Shown: piece by piece, positions 8,714 to 17,092 of the stretch
How positions within the stretch are numbered: position 1 is the first letter of the stretch
Layout: every line of letters starts with the position of its first letter
Assembly: GCA_052246295.1 (NCBI GenBank)
Contig: JBQQCO010000001.1
Direction: 5' to 3' (one strand)
From: Piscibacillus sp052246295
Lineage (GTDB): Bacteria > Bacillota > Bacilli > Bacillales > Alkalibacillaceae
DNA length: 64,000 nucleotides
Position numbers and translations under genes: made by a program
Notes under the pieces: generated by a model
What the model saw: the letters and a program-made list of their open reading frames with translations, nothing else
What the model was told of the DNA's origin: nothing
The model's database searches: none

Positions 8714-8750
8714 AAAGAGGTTGTGATATAGCAGTTCTTTATTAGCTTAG

Positions 8751-8921
8751 TCAAAATGCTTCGCTTTCCTCAAGCACGGCTTCAACTTCTCCAAACTCAC
8801 TTCTGTTCGGGTATTAAGGATGTTCGGCTAAGTACGCAACATCCGTGTAGCGACGCCGAACTGACCCACATCCTGTGGCCACTCAGCTCGTGCTGTTCCT
8901 ACTAGAGTCTCAGCATTTTGA
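8751..8921 (+). repeat. 171-bp dispersed palindromic element, copy 1
   Basis: The element is bounded by the inverted termini TCAAAATGCT and AGCATTTTGA. It contains GCACGGCTTCAACTT near the left end and AGCTCGTGCTGTTCCT near the right, plus inner inverted segments (AAGGATGTTCGGC and CACATCCTGTGG). The flanks continue the palindrome weakly. It fills the gap between two convergent operons; no ORF is convincing in it. Closely related copies are at 16919 and 24457. Similar elements are, from memory, widespread in Bacillaceae intergenic regions. Confidence 0.85.
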
Positions 8922-8980
8922 CAACGCAGAGCTAAACCTTATCACACACTAACTTCAATTTTCATTGATCAACTCAATTC

Positions 8981-9019
8981 AAAAAGGAAGCTTTGCACAA
9001 TGCAAAAACTTCCTTTTTT
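8981..9019. terminator. Bidirectional terminator between two ABC operons
   Basis: AAAAAGGAAGCTTTGCA and TGCAAAAACTTCCTTTTTT form a stem with A and T runs on both sides. It serves the substrate-binding protein gene and probably also the convergent export operon. Confidence 0.75.
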
Positions 9020-9021
9020 AT

Positions 9022-10014
9022 TTATTCTATAAAACTTTTATCTACTAAACCTGTTAAGTCTGGTTGTTCATCTAGAAATCCTAAGTCATACGATGAGTTC
9101 GCAAACTCTTGAAGAACTTCTTCATCTACATCATACGTGAACGTGATTCGCTCCCAAGCACGATCAACCACTGAAGGAGATAATTCTTGATCTGTGATTT
9201 CTTTAATTTTCTTAATCGCAATCTCTTTTGATTCGTCTGGATTGTTTTGGATAAACTCAGTTGCTTTTTTGTGCCCATCAACAATGCTTTGTACAAGCTC
9301 TGGGTCATTTTCAATTAATTCATTTGAAGTAACGAAAACAGCTGCTGGTAACGTTTCACCGTAAGCCACATCTGGAGTATCGATTAGAACTTCACCTGTT
9401 CCCTCTTCTTCGATAAATGACGCCCAAGGCTCTGGAACGGTCGCTGCATCGACATTACCTGTTGCGAACATATTCGAATATGTTGCTGGTTTTCCGGTTA
9501 CGTGTTTCATCTCGCCACCAGTACGATCAGATGTGATACCATATTCGTCTTTCATTAATGCTTCAAACTGAACATCGTGAGTACAACCTACGCGAGGTGA
9601 GATAAATGTTTTACCCACTAAATCTTCTGGTGATTCAATGTCAGCATCAGGTCGTTTCATAATAACCGTACCACCTGTTGATGCTGCTCCAACGACGCTA
9701 ACCTTTGCACCACTTGTGAAATGGTTCATCGCGGGTCCTGGACCTACAATTCCTGCTTCAATATCTCCAGTTTCTAATGCTGTCATGAATGCTGATCCAT
9801 CTGGAAAATACTGATAATTTACTTCAGTGCCATCTGGTAACGTTTCGGAATATAAATCTTTTTCTTCCGCTACCATTCCGGCTACGTGGTTAATGTTTGG
9901 AAAATATCCAATCGTCACGACTTCATTTGATTCTTCTTCAGCATTTGAACTACCGCATGCCGCAAGCACAGCCCCGAGTATTATAATCGCTGCTAATATT
10001 AATAATCTTTTCAT
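9022..10014 (-). CDS. ABC transporter substrate-binding lipoprotein, sulfonate/nitrate/taurine type
   Basis: A 330-residue lipoprotein of the SsuA/TauA/NitT family, anchored outside the membrane. The signal peptide ends in the lipobox LAAC at residues about 18-21. The mature part starts with VVTIGYFPNINHVAG, typical of the family, followed by IEAGIVGPGPA and the hinge KPATYSNMFATGNVDAATVPEPWAS. It is the last gene of an ATPase-permease-binding protein operon. The ATG at 10014 follows GGGGAG; an upstream in-frame start would add 14 residues before the signal peptide and is rejected. No SAM or TPP riboswitch is seen upstream of the operon, so the ligand (alkanesulfonate, taurine or other) stays open. 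Confidence 0.9.
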   Translation of the reverse strand: MKRLLILAAIIILGAVLAACGSSNAEEESNEVVTIGYFPNINHVAGMVAEEKDLYSETLPDGTEVNYQYFPDGSAFMTALETGDIEAGIVGPGPAMNHFTSGAKVSVVGAASTGGTVIMKRPDADIESPEDLVGKTFISPRVGCTHDVQFEALMKDEYGITSDRTGGEMKHVTGKPATYSNMFATGNVDAATVPEPWASFIEEEGTGEVLIDTPDVAYGETLPAAVFVTSNELIENDPELVQSIVDGHKKATEFIQNNPDESKEIAIKKIKEITDQELSPSVVDRAWERITFTYDVDEEVLQEFANSSYDLGFLDEQPDLTGLVDKSFIE

Positions 10015-10034
10015 TTTATTTAAACTCCCCTTTT

Positions 10035-10793
10035 TTATGTTTTTAAAAGTCCCCAACGTTTCAGGACATTTTTCTCTAATCTAGAAAATACTAGCTGATC
10101 GACTAGTGCGCCAATCAAACCAATAATGATGATAATTCCAATGACTTGGTCCATCTTCGCAAAATCAGATGCGAACTGTAATGAATAACCTAAACCAGGT
10201 CCGTTACTTAAGAGCTCACCTGCCATGAGTGCTCTCCAGCTGAATGCCCAAGCAAGCCTAACACCTGTCATGTAATAAGGGATACTGGCTGGAATTTCAA
10301 CACGGTAAAATAATTCAGGTCCCTTTGTCCCCATCGTTCTAGCAGCACGGACTAGCTGTGGCGGAACATTGTGAATGGCTGACCTGACATTCAGTGCCAT
10401 TACAAAGGTTCCGCCTAACACAACCACGAAGATGACCGCAAACTCGGTAAACCCAAATAACATTAATGATAATGGCACCCAAACAATACTCGGAATACTT
10501 TGTAAGGCAATTAAGTACATGCCTGCTGTTTCATCTGCCTGACGTGATTTCCCCAGTAGGACACCTAGTAACGTTCCAATAATTAGGGCAAGTGACATCC
10601 CAATAATGAGGTGTTTAAAGCTTGCGCCTAACGCGACTAGTAAACTACCATCTGTGAATCCGTTAAAAAGTGATTGAAAGACTTTAAATGGTCCTGGCAA
10701 GACAACTGAAGGAAATATTTCAAGCCATACAATTGACTGCCATACCCCTACTACGACAACTAAGAACAGTATGCGTTTAATAGTTAGTTTCAT
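10035..10793 (-). CDS. ABC transporter permease, SsuC/TauC type
   Basis: A 252-residue inner membrane permease with about six helices and the EAA-type loop ARTMGTKGPELFYRVEIPAS at about residues 146-165 that contacts the ATPase. It belongs to the sulfonate/nitrate/taurine permeases. Its start codon lies 17 nt inside the upstream ATPase gene, so the two are translationally coupled; the binding protein follows 20 nt further on. Confidence 0.92.
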   Translation of the reverse strand: MKLTIKRILFLVVVVGVWQSIVWLEIFPSVVLPGPFKVFQSLFNGFTDGSLLVALGASFKHLIIGMSLALIIGTLLGVLLGKSRQADETAGMYLIALQSIPSIVWVPLSLMLFGFTEFAVIFVVVLGGTFVMALNVRSAIHNVPPQLVRAARTMGTKGPELFYRVEIPASIPYYMTGVRLAWAFSWRALMAGELLSNGPGLGYSLQFASDFAKMDQVIGIIIIIGLIGALVDQLVFSRLEKNVLKRWGLLKT

Positions 10794-11568
10794 GATCTAA
10801 CTCTTCCTTCAACACTTTGTCGATTTCGTCTTTTAATAAGTCCATTACCTGGTTCTCTAGTTCAATCACTTTGGCGTCGTCGCGTCTTCGTGGTCGTGGA
10901 ACGTCAATCTCAAAATCTGCGATGATCCGTCCTGGTCTAGTTCCCATCACAACGACACGGTCAGATAGTTTAATAGCCTCTTGGATACTGTGCGTGACAA
11001 ATAGAATCGTTTTCTTAGTCTCTTGCCAGATTTTCGTCAGTTCATCATGCATAATGTGTCGCGTCTGTTCATCGAGTGCGCCAAATGGTTCATCCATTAA
11101 TAACACTTTAGGGTCCATCGCAAGTGCTCTTGCGATCGCAACACGCTGCTGCATTCCTCCTGAAAGTTCATACGTGTAGTGGTTCTTAAACTTACTTAAG
11201 TGAACCATTTTTAAGAAATGATCAACGCGTTCCTCCGCTTCTTTTTTAGGTAATTGTTTTTTAAGCGGGTATAAAACGTTTTCTTTAACGTTTAGCCATG
11301 GAAATAACGATGGTTCCTGGAATACCATGCCACGATCTGGTCCCGGCTTTTTGATTTGGTTGTTTTCCAAAGAAATCGTTCCTTCTGAAACACTTTGCAA
11401 GCCTGCCACCATCGAAAGTAGCGTCGACTTACCACAACCAGATGGTCCTAATATAGACACAAACTGGTTTTCCTCTATCGTTAAATTAATACCAGAAAAC
11501 ACTTCGAAGCGACCTTGCTTCTGATCCTCGTACGTTTTTCCAACTTGATCTATTTTTAAAAACATCAT
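10777..11568 (-). CDS. ABC transporter ATP-binding protein, SsuB/TauB type
   Basis: A 263-residue ATPase of the nitrate/sulfonate/taurine importer family. Walker A GPSGCGKST near residue 43, Q-loop VFQEPSLFPW near 83, signature LSGGMQQRVAIARA near 135, Walker B VLLMDEPFGALD near 155 and switch His VTHSIQEA near 192. It is the first gene of the three-gene importer operon and energises the permease at 10035. The ATG is doubled (ATGATG) and lies after an AGGTGA site. Confidence 0.93.
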   Translation of the reverse strand: MMFLKIDQVGKTYEDQKQGRFEVFSGINLTIEENQFVSILGPSGCGKSTLLSMVAGLQSVSEGTISLENNQIKKPGPDRGMVFQEPSLFPWLNVKENVLYPLKKQLPKKEAEERVDHFLKMVHLSKFKNHYTYELSGGMQQRVAIARALAMDPKVLLMDEPFGALDEQTRHIMHDELTKIWQETKKTILFVTHSIQEAIKLSDRVVVMGTRPGRIIADFEIDVPRPRRRDDAKVIELENQVMDLLKDEIDKVLKEELDHETNY

Positions 11569-11691
11569 TTCACCTAATTTCTAACAATTCCTATAAACTT
11601 ACTTGGTTTTAGTTACATTAATAGATTATACAGTGGAGACAAGAAACGTGTCAACTTTTTGATTAATTAGGTGGTGATTTTTTATTACAGA

Positions 11692-11719
11692 ATAAAAAAA
11701 GCCTAGCACTGGGCTAGAC
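11692..11719 (-). terminator. Terminator of the 181-residue lipoprotein gene
   Basis: Minus strand AGTCTAGCCCAGTGCTAGGC folds into a stem followed by seven T. It overlaps the last codon of the gene. Confidence 0.75.
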
Positions 11720-12264
11720 TATTCGGTCACTTTAAATTGGACCTGGGTTTGGATTTCATATTTTTGTTCATTGTAATTAAAATCAGCATAACCGTTTACT
11801 TCATAGAAACCTTTTGGAAAATCCCCGTCCATGACTTCTTGCATGAACTCTACATATTCATCTGGGTCTTGGCTTGAAAAACCACCTGAAGCAGTATACT
11901 CCTTACGTAATGGCTCACCTTTTTCCAAAACTGTTGATAATAATGGCTCATTCATAGCGAAACCTATATCATACTCTCTTGTGACTTCATGAATGGGGAA
12001 AATAAACGGTGATTCGGCGTGTGTTATCTCAACCTGATTTTGATCTCCTACATACTCCAACTCTGCATAGATGGACACATTAGACCCACCTTCATACTCC
12101 CCTTTTTCCGTCACTAAACGATAAACAAAATCGCCTTCCTGAACTTCGCTTTCAGTTTCTTTTACCTCGTATTGGCTAAGTTCATCATCTGAAGGTGCAG
12201 AGCCTGTCGTTCCACAGGCTGCAAGTACCATAACAAACCCAATAAGTACTAATATCTGTTTCAT
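11719..12264 (-). CDS. Predicted lipoprotein of unknown function
   Basis: A 181-residue secreted lipoprotein: signal peptide with lipobox LAAC at residues about 14-17, followed by an acidic linker and a beta-rich domain that may be an immunoglobulin-like fold (alternating hydrophobic strands such as YAELEYVG and VQFKVTE). No catalytic motif is recognised. The ATG follows GAGGTGATGAG. It is a single-gene unit with its own terminator. Confidence 0.75.
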   Translation of the reverse strand: MKQILVLIGFVMVLAACGTTGSAPSDDELSQYEVKETESEVQEGDFVYRLVTEKGEYEGGSNVSIYAELEYVGDQNQVEITHAESPFIFPIHEVTREYDIGFAMNEPLLSTVLEKGEPLRKEYTASGGFSSQDPDEYVEFMQEVMDGDFPKGFYEVNGYADFNYNEQKYEIQTQVQFKVTE

Positions 12265-12379
12265 CTCATCACCTCTATAGACTTAGACGTTAATTTAAAA
12301 AAATTGTTACAAATGATGCACCTTTTTGGGTGAATACCTATATCTTGTAGTATACGACTACGAAGATGAGGTGTTTTAC

Positions 12380-13138
12380 ATGGCAAACCCAATCATCACT
12401 GGAACTACTACGGGTGATACGGTTTCCGTTCACATTGATTTGTTTAGGTACCCAGTTCGTTACATTAAAGTATACTTAGGTGGAGACTTGGTCGGCACAT
12501 TCCACCCTATTTCTGATTTTCATTTAAGAAATCCTGAAGGAAAACCAGTTAAAGTGGCGCTTATTTTTGCTGATGGAGATAAACATGAAACAGTGATTAT
12601 AGGTGGAAAATCGCGCCGGACACCAACTCGTCAAGACTTTTTACCAGGAGACATATTGGTAGCTTGCGATAACTTCGGCGACTTCCCACCACCTGGATAT
12701 ATGGGGCATTCTGCCTTAGTCCTTGACCAACGTAACATCATTGAAGCTACAACATCTATGCCACAAATTAGGCAAGCAACGATTCGAGAGTTTATTGACA
12801 TACATCCTAACTATATGCACTTACGTTGTCGCGATTATAATGTGGCTAATCAAGCAACAGAATTCGCTTATGAATATTTGCATATGTATAATTCTAGCCT
12901 GAAAAAAGGTGAAGATGTACCACCATTTTCACTAAGCCCACTAGTTCCATTAAATGATCCTTATAACTCGATATATTGTTCAAAACTTGTTTGGTTATGT
13001 TACTACTATGGCGCTGGTGTTGATTTAAATAATGACTTCTTCCTCTACTCCCCAGAAGATTTGTCGACATTGGAAAACGATGATCGATTTGAGGTCATTT
13101 ATAAACACCCTGAGTTTGATTTCAAGCTCAACACTTAA
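12380..13138 (+). CDS. YiiX/NlpC-P60-like cysteine hydrolase (predicted)
   Basis: A 252-residue protein. The first 90 residues are a beta-rich domain of unknown role. From about residue 93, LPGDILVACDN and YMGHSALVLD followed by the acidic IIEAT resemble the His site of permuted NlpC/P60 (YiiX/YycO-like) amidases, and IYCSKLVWLCYYYGAGVDL near 210 gives the Cys. These enzymes cut amide or ester bonds in peptidoglycan, proteins or lipids; the substrate here is unknown. No signal peptide is seen. The start is placed at the ATG at 12380 behind GATGAGGTG; a start 54 nt upstream lacks a ribosome binding site. Confidence 0.65.
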   Translation: MANPIITGTTTGDTVSVHIDLFRYPVRYIKVYLGGDLVGTFHPISDFHLRNPEGKPVKVALIFADGDKHETVIIGGKSRRTPTRQDFLPGDILVACDNFGDFPPPGYMGHSALVLDQRNIIEATTSMPQIRQATIREFIDIHPNYMHLRCRDYNVANQATEFAYEYLHMYNSSLKKGEDVPPFSLSPLVPLNDPYNSIYCSKLVWLCYYYGAGVDLNNDFFLYSPEDLSTLENDDRFEVIYKHPEFDFKLNT

Positions 13139-13143
13139 TACAG

Positions 13144-13172
13144 CTGCCTCGAGAATTCGGGGCAGATTTTTT
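13144..13172 (+). terminator. Terminator after the NlpC/P60-like gene
   Basis: CTGCCTCGA and TTCGGGGCAG form an imperfect stem followed by ATTTTTT. Confidence 0.75.
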
Positions 13173-13207
13173 ATGTTATTGATACATTTGAGCGACACTT
13201 AAAATAT

Positions 13208-13243
13208 TAAAAAAGAGCTCTACCGTTGTCGGCGAGCCCTTTT
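13208..13243 (-). terminator. Terminator of the 55-residue membrane protein gene
   Basis: Minus strand GGGCTCGCCG and CGGTAGAGCTC form a stem followed by six T, eight bases past the stop codon. Confidence 0.7.
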
Positions 13244-13250
13244 ACTGTAA

Positions 13251-13418
13251 TTAACGATGGCTTACTTCTACTTCCATGTCTAATCCGTTCGTTGCTTCAT
13301 CTATAGTTTGAAGGGTTGATTTCTTTCTCTTGAAGAGCGAAATAACCTTTTCTGCTGCGTATAGTACTAGGAAGGTTAGGAAGACTGTTAAAGATACTAA
13401 GATAAGAGATGTTTCCAT
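13251..13418 (-). CDS. Small single-span membrane protein
   Basis: A 55-residue protein: a hydrophobic helix at residues 4-22 (LILVSLTVFLTFLVLY), then a basic stop-transfer FKRKK and an acidic tail. The ATG at 13418 follows GGGGATGAGGGTA and the gene ends at a good terminator, which supports it although it is short. Function unknown; the single N-terminal helix and charged tail suit a membrane-anchored regulator or subunit. Confidence 0.6.
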   Translation of the reverse strand: METSLILVSLTVFLTFLVLYAAEKVISLFKRKKSTLQTIDEATNGLDMEVEVSHR

Positions 13419-13775
13419 TACCCTCATCCCCCTTCGCTTAAATATTGTGATTTATTATGATTTGCAAGTATATAATACCAAATTTAACGATAATTTCAAC
13501 CTTAATGTTTAAATTCTTTTATAATTTTGTGTATTCTCCCACATTTTTGTGTATACTCCATATTTAAAAACACTTTAAAGCTGTAAAGTAGTGAATTTTC
13601 TAAAAATTTTATAACAAGCACCCTGACTGGCTTCGCGGACTTCGATCCAAGTCTTTTTTTAAGTAAATAGAATGATTGCTTAGTAAAACAGGGTATTTTT
13701 AAGTATTTATAACGTTAACCAAAAAAATTATTTATTTTTGAGGTGTAATCATTCTATAAGCAGAAATAACAGATA
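13419..13775. other. Intergenic region without a recognised gene
   Basis: About 360 AT-rich bases between a small membrane protein and the S9 peptidase terminator. Two copies of TTTTGTGTATNCTCC stand 20 bp apart at 13525 and 13545, resembling the short-period arrays elsewhere in the window. Nothing else is supported. Confidence 0.5.
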
Positions 13776-13808
13776 TAAAAAATCCAGCCCCGGTTTAGGA
13801 GCTGGATC
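13776..13808 (-). terminator. Terminator of the S9 peptidase gene
   Basis: Minus strand GATCCAGCTCC and GGGGCTGGATT form a stem followed by TTTTT. Confidence 0.8.
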
Positions 13809-13811
13809 ATA

Positions 13812-15590
13812 TTAAACGTATTGCTCGAAGAATTCGAGAACTTGTTCATATACTTTGATTTCGTTTTCTTTCTTAGAAAATCCGTGTCCTTCGTCGTCTA
13901 AGACCAGATACTGAACATCGGTTCCTTGCTTTTCTAAAGCTTCAACGATTTGGTCTGATTCGGCCTTTACAACACGAGGGTCTTTTGCACCCTGGATGAC
14001 TAGCATTGGTTTAGTCATCGATTCTAAATACGTAATTGGTGAGTCCTCTGTAAATTTATCCTTATCTTTCACAGGATCTCCAACCCATTGCTTCATCATT
14101 GGCTTCCAGTGCTCTGGAACACTTTCAACGAAGCTGAATAGGTTACTTACGCCAAAGATATCCACAACGGCTTTGAAGTATTCTGGATGACGCCCGTGTA
14201 GAAGTAAAGCCATGTAGCCACCATAGCTACCACCCATAAGTAAAATTTTATCGCGATCGGCATACCCATTCTTAATTAACCACTCAAGACCTTCAACGTT
14301 ATCTAAGCGCGGACCATAACCCCAGTCGCCTTCAATGACTTTCGTAAACTTCAAACCATAGCCAGTTGAACCTCTGAAGTTAGGGGTAAAAATACTATAG
14401 CCTTGGTACAGTAAGAACTGGAATAATGCTCTAAACGTCTGGCGTTCAGCTGCTTGTGGTCCACCGTGTGGCCATAGAATTACATGACCATTATCGTTAT
14501 CTGGTTTGGCACGGAAGAACATCGCTTCAATTTCTGTTCCATCATATGATGGATACGTCACAACTTCTGGTTCTACCATTTCTTCTTTGGCAACACCAGG
14601 AACACCGTAGTTCGTTAGGTTTTCCCACTTACCATCCGAAAATTTATAAATATTAGTTGGCACTGTAGCCGATACACCCATTAAGTAAAGGTTTCCTGAC
14701 TCGGCCACTTTCATCTGCATGACAACACTTACCGGTAAAACCAATTCTTCTAACGTACCATTCTCTAAATCATAGCGGTAAAGCGAATCTTTTACTCCTT
14801 TAGATCCACCAATGTATAACGAGTTGGATGACTCATCATACTTAACATCAGTTAGCGACACACCATCTAGTTCTTTAACTTTAGAAAACTCTTTTGTTTC
14901 TAAATCAAATTTTGCAAGATAAGCAAAATCAGCATCATACGTTGTGGTGAAGTAAAGATCTTTTTCTGAGGCATATGCTAGACCACTAAATGTATGCTGT
15001 TGGTCTGTTTCAGGTGTTAGTCGTAGATGCTCTCCATCTTTTACCGCAAAAGCTAATTGAGACGTGTTTGCAAACATTTTTAAATAGACAAAACTCGTCT
15101 CTTCAGGGCTTTTTTCGGATAAATAGGTCGGCGCACCATCACCTTCTAAAAACACTTCTTCTTGATCATTTTCAAGATTATATACATACGACTTTAAGAA
15201 CGTTTGGGAATCTTTATTCGATGTATAGTAAACCTTTCTACCATCCTTAGATAACATCGGCATCATGTGTCGGTGCCCTTCTGATGTTCGAATTGGTTTT
15301 AGTTCGCCACCTTTTGTTGGAATCGCGTAAAGTTGTGTATTCTCATCTCCATCTTGATCTGAAGCTAATAGAATAAAGTTGCCTTCTTTGTCGTACTGAA
15401 TCGACCCTGTACTTTGATTGTGGAATGTTAATGGGTACGGAAATGTATTCGGCAAATCCATCGCCCAAAGGTTGTAATGACCATTCAAATTAGTTGAAAA
15501 AGCCAGTTGCGTTTCATCTGGGCTTACACTAAAAGCTTGAATCCCATATGTTTGGAAAAACTGTTTAACGTTTGGTTTATTAAAATTCAT
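13812..15590 (-). CDS. S9 family peptidase (acylaminoacyl/dipeptidyl peptidase-like)
   Basis: A 592-residue serine peptidase with an N-terminal beta-propeller (residues about 1-330, WD40-like PD repeats) and a C-terminal alpha/beta hydrolase domain. The nucleophile Ser is in GGSYGGYMAL near residue 450, the Asp in QGAKDPRV near 535 and the His in DDEGHGFS near 567; the oxyanion region is WPHGGPQ. It should trim short peptides in the cytoplasm, as no signal peptide is present. The ATG has a GGGAGGTAG site. Monocistronic. Confidence 0.92.
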   Translation of the reverse strand: MNFNKPNVKQFFQTYGIQAFSVSPDETQLAFSTNLNGHYNLWAMDLPNTFPYPLTFHNQSTGSIQYDKEGNFILLASDQDGDENTQLYAIPTKGGELKPIRTSEGHRHMMPMLSKDGRKVYYTSNKDSQTFLKSYVYNLENDQEEVFLEGDGAPTYLSEKSPEETSFVYLKMFANTSQLAFAVKDGEHLRLTPETDQQHTFSGLAYASEKDLYFTTTYDADFAYLAKFDLETKEFSKVKELDGVSLTDVKYDESSNSLYIGGSKGVKDSLYRYDLENGTLEELVLPVSVVMQMKVAESGNLYLMGVSATVPTNIYKFSDGKWENLTNYGVPGVAKEEMVEPEVVTYPSYDGTEIEAMFFRAKPDNDNGHVILWPHGGPQAAERQTFRALFQFLLYQGYSIFTPNFRGSTGYGLKFTKVIEGDWGYGPRLDNVEGLEWLIKNGYADRDKILLMGGSYGGYMALLLHGRHPEYFKAVVDIFGVSNLFSFVESVPEHWKPMMKQWVGDPVKDKDKFTEDSPITYLESMTKPMLVIQGAKDPRVVKAESDQIVEALEKQGTDVQYLVLDDEGHGFSKKENEIKVYEQVLEFFEQYV

Positions 15591-15732
15591 GAGACTACCT
15601 CCCTAATATTTGCTCCACTATTTCTATTCGACATAAACAACAAAATTCCTACGAGTATCGAAATATTTTTTATAGGTGTTTTAATAAGGAAAAATAAGGT
15701 AAAGTAATTGATAGATAGGGGGGCGTAAGTTT

Positions 15733-16827
15733 ATGATTAAATATTCAGTTATGCTCATGTTGATTCTCACCATTGGTTGTTCATCTCAAACCTCAGATGA
15801 ACCTCTTAAATCATCGGACGAACCAGAAGCTCAACACTCTCTTGAAGAAAAAGACATTATTGGAAATGAAGAAGAGGTGACAACACTCGTTGAGAAGCTT
15901 GCCATTCCTTGGTCGATCGCAGGATCCGGCGAAACGTTTTTTGTAACAGAGCGTGATGGTCGTTTATTGCAGATTGATTCAAATGGTGACGTCACTGAGC
16001 AAACATTAGAATTGGAAAAAGAAATTTTGCACTATGGTGAGGGTGGGTTGCTAGGACTACTGCTTGCACCTGATTTCAGTAATTCCGGAAAAGCTTACCT
16101 TTACCACACTTACCAAGAAGGCGATCAAATTTTAAATCGTATCGTAATGGTCGAAAAAGATCATGATACTTGGCAGGAGACGGATGTACTCGTTGACCAA
16201 ATACCTGGTGCGAGGTTTCATAACGGTGGCCGTCTAGCATTCGGGCCAGATGGTAAACTTTATGCCACAACAGGTGATGCCCTTGAGCCTGATTTAGCCC
16301 AAGAGGAGACAAGTTTAGCAGGGAAAATCTTGCGAATGAATGTAGATGGTACTGTGCCTGAAGATAATCCGTTTAGTGATTCACTCGTCTATTCGTTTGG
16401 ACACCGGAACCCTCAAGGATTAGCATGGAGTGATGATGGCACCATGTATGCATCAGAGCATGGAAATAGCGCACATGATGAACTCAACGTGATTGAAGCA
16501 GGTAGAAACTATGGATGGCCAGTTATAGAAGGTGATGAAAATGCAGAGAAAATGAGTCCTCCACTTTATCACACTGGTGATTCGACTTGGGCACCATCTG
16601 GCATCGGCTACTATGATGGAACGCTTTATGTTGCAGCCCTACGCGGTTCTAAGATCATCGCATATGACATTGAATCGGGCGAGCCAGAGACATTTTATGA
16701 AAATAGTGGACGAATGCGTGATATTTGGATTGAAGATGGGTATTTGTACACGATAACGAGTAATCGAGATGGACGAGGTAACCCTGAACAGTCAGATGAT
16801 CAATTGATTCGGATAAAGTTAGATTAG
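15733..16827 (+). CDS. PQQ-dependent sugar dehydrogenase family lipoprotein (YliI/GdhB-like)
   Basis: A 364-residue secreted protein: an N-terminal signal with lipobox TIGC (Cys near residue 16), a Ser/Glu-rich linker, then a six-bladed propeller of the glucose/sorbosone dehydrogenase family. Landmarks are LAIPWSIA near 52, HYGEGGLLGLLLAPDF near 100, ARFHNGGRLAFGPDGKLYATTGD near 150 (soluble-GDH type calcium/PQQ region) and GHRNPQGLAW near 220. It would oxidise aldose sugars outside the cell using PQQ; whether the host makes PQQ is unknown, and many Gram-positive members have no proven cofactor. Confidence 0.85.
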   Translation: MIKYSVMLMLILTIGCSSQTSDEPLKSSDEPEAQHSLEEKDIIGNEEEVTTLVEKLAIPWSIAGSGETFFVTERDGRLLQIDSNGDVTEQTLELEKEILHYGEGGLLGLLLAPDFSNSGKAYLYHTYQEGDQILNRIVMVEKDHDTWQETDVLVDQIPGARFHNGGRLAFGPDGKLYATTGDALEPDLAQEETSLAGKILRMNVDGTVPEDNPFSDSLVYSFGHRNPQGLAWSDDGTMYASEHGNSAHDELNVIEAGRNYGWPVIEGDENAEKMSPPLYHTGDSTWAPSGIGYYDGTLYVAALRGSKIIAYDIESGEPETFYENSGRMRDIWIEDGYLYTITSNRDGRGNPEQSDDQLIRIKLD

Positions 16828-16846
16828 AAAACTATAACGAATAAGA

Positions 16847-17092
16847 GCCTGGGACAAAACTTTTGTTATCACATGATGTAGCGTGTGATTCTTAATATCT
16901 GTCTTCTTTTTTGCTAAGTCAAAATGCTTCGCTTACCGCAGGCACGGCTTCAACTTCCCCAAACTCACTCGTGTTCGTTTGGGGTGATTTTCAGCTCGTG
17001 CTGTTCCTGCAGGTGTCTCAGCATTTTGACTACGCTAATAGCACTCAATATTCATTGCCTGATCAGCTACTTTTCTTTTGTCTCGGCCTCTT
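16847..17092. terminator. Long GGCTGGGACAAAA-type terminator palindrome interrupted by repeat copy 2
   Basis: AAGAGCCTGGGACAAAA (16847-16863) and TTTTGTCTCGGCCTCTT (17076-17092) are inverted repeats, the arm type seen in many Firmicute intergenic terminators, but they are more than 200 bp apart. The loop is occupied by dispersed element copy 2. The right arm runs into a T-run and the end of the convergent gene. Confidence 0.65.
16919..17029 (+). repeat. Dispersed palindromic element, copy 2 (111 bp, internal 60 bp missing)
   Basis: Same termini (TCAAAATGCT and AGCATTTTGA) and subterminal sequences as the 171-bp copies at 8751 and 24457, but the central segment with GGATGTTCGGC and CACATCCTGTGG is absent, a net loss of exactly 60 bp. 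Confidence 0.85.

Noticed and set aside
11569..11691. SAM or TPP riboswitch before the sulfonate-type importer
   Set aside because: The gap is short and AT-rich, and no conserved core of either class is visible.
13330..13512. Plus-strand 60-residue frame
   Set aside because: The opposite strand carries a better small membrane protein with ribosome binding site, hydrophobic helix and terminator.
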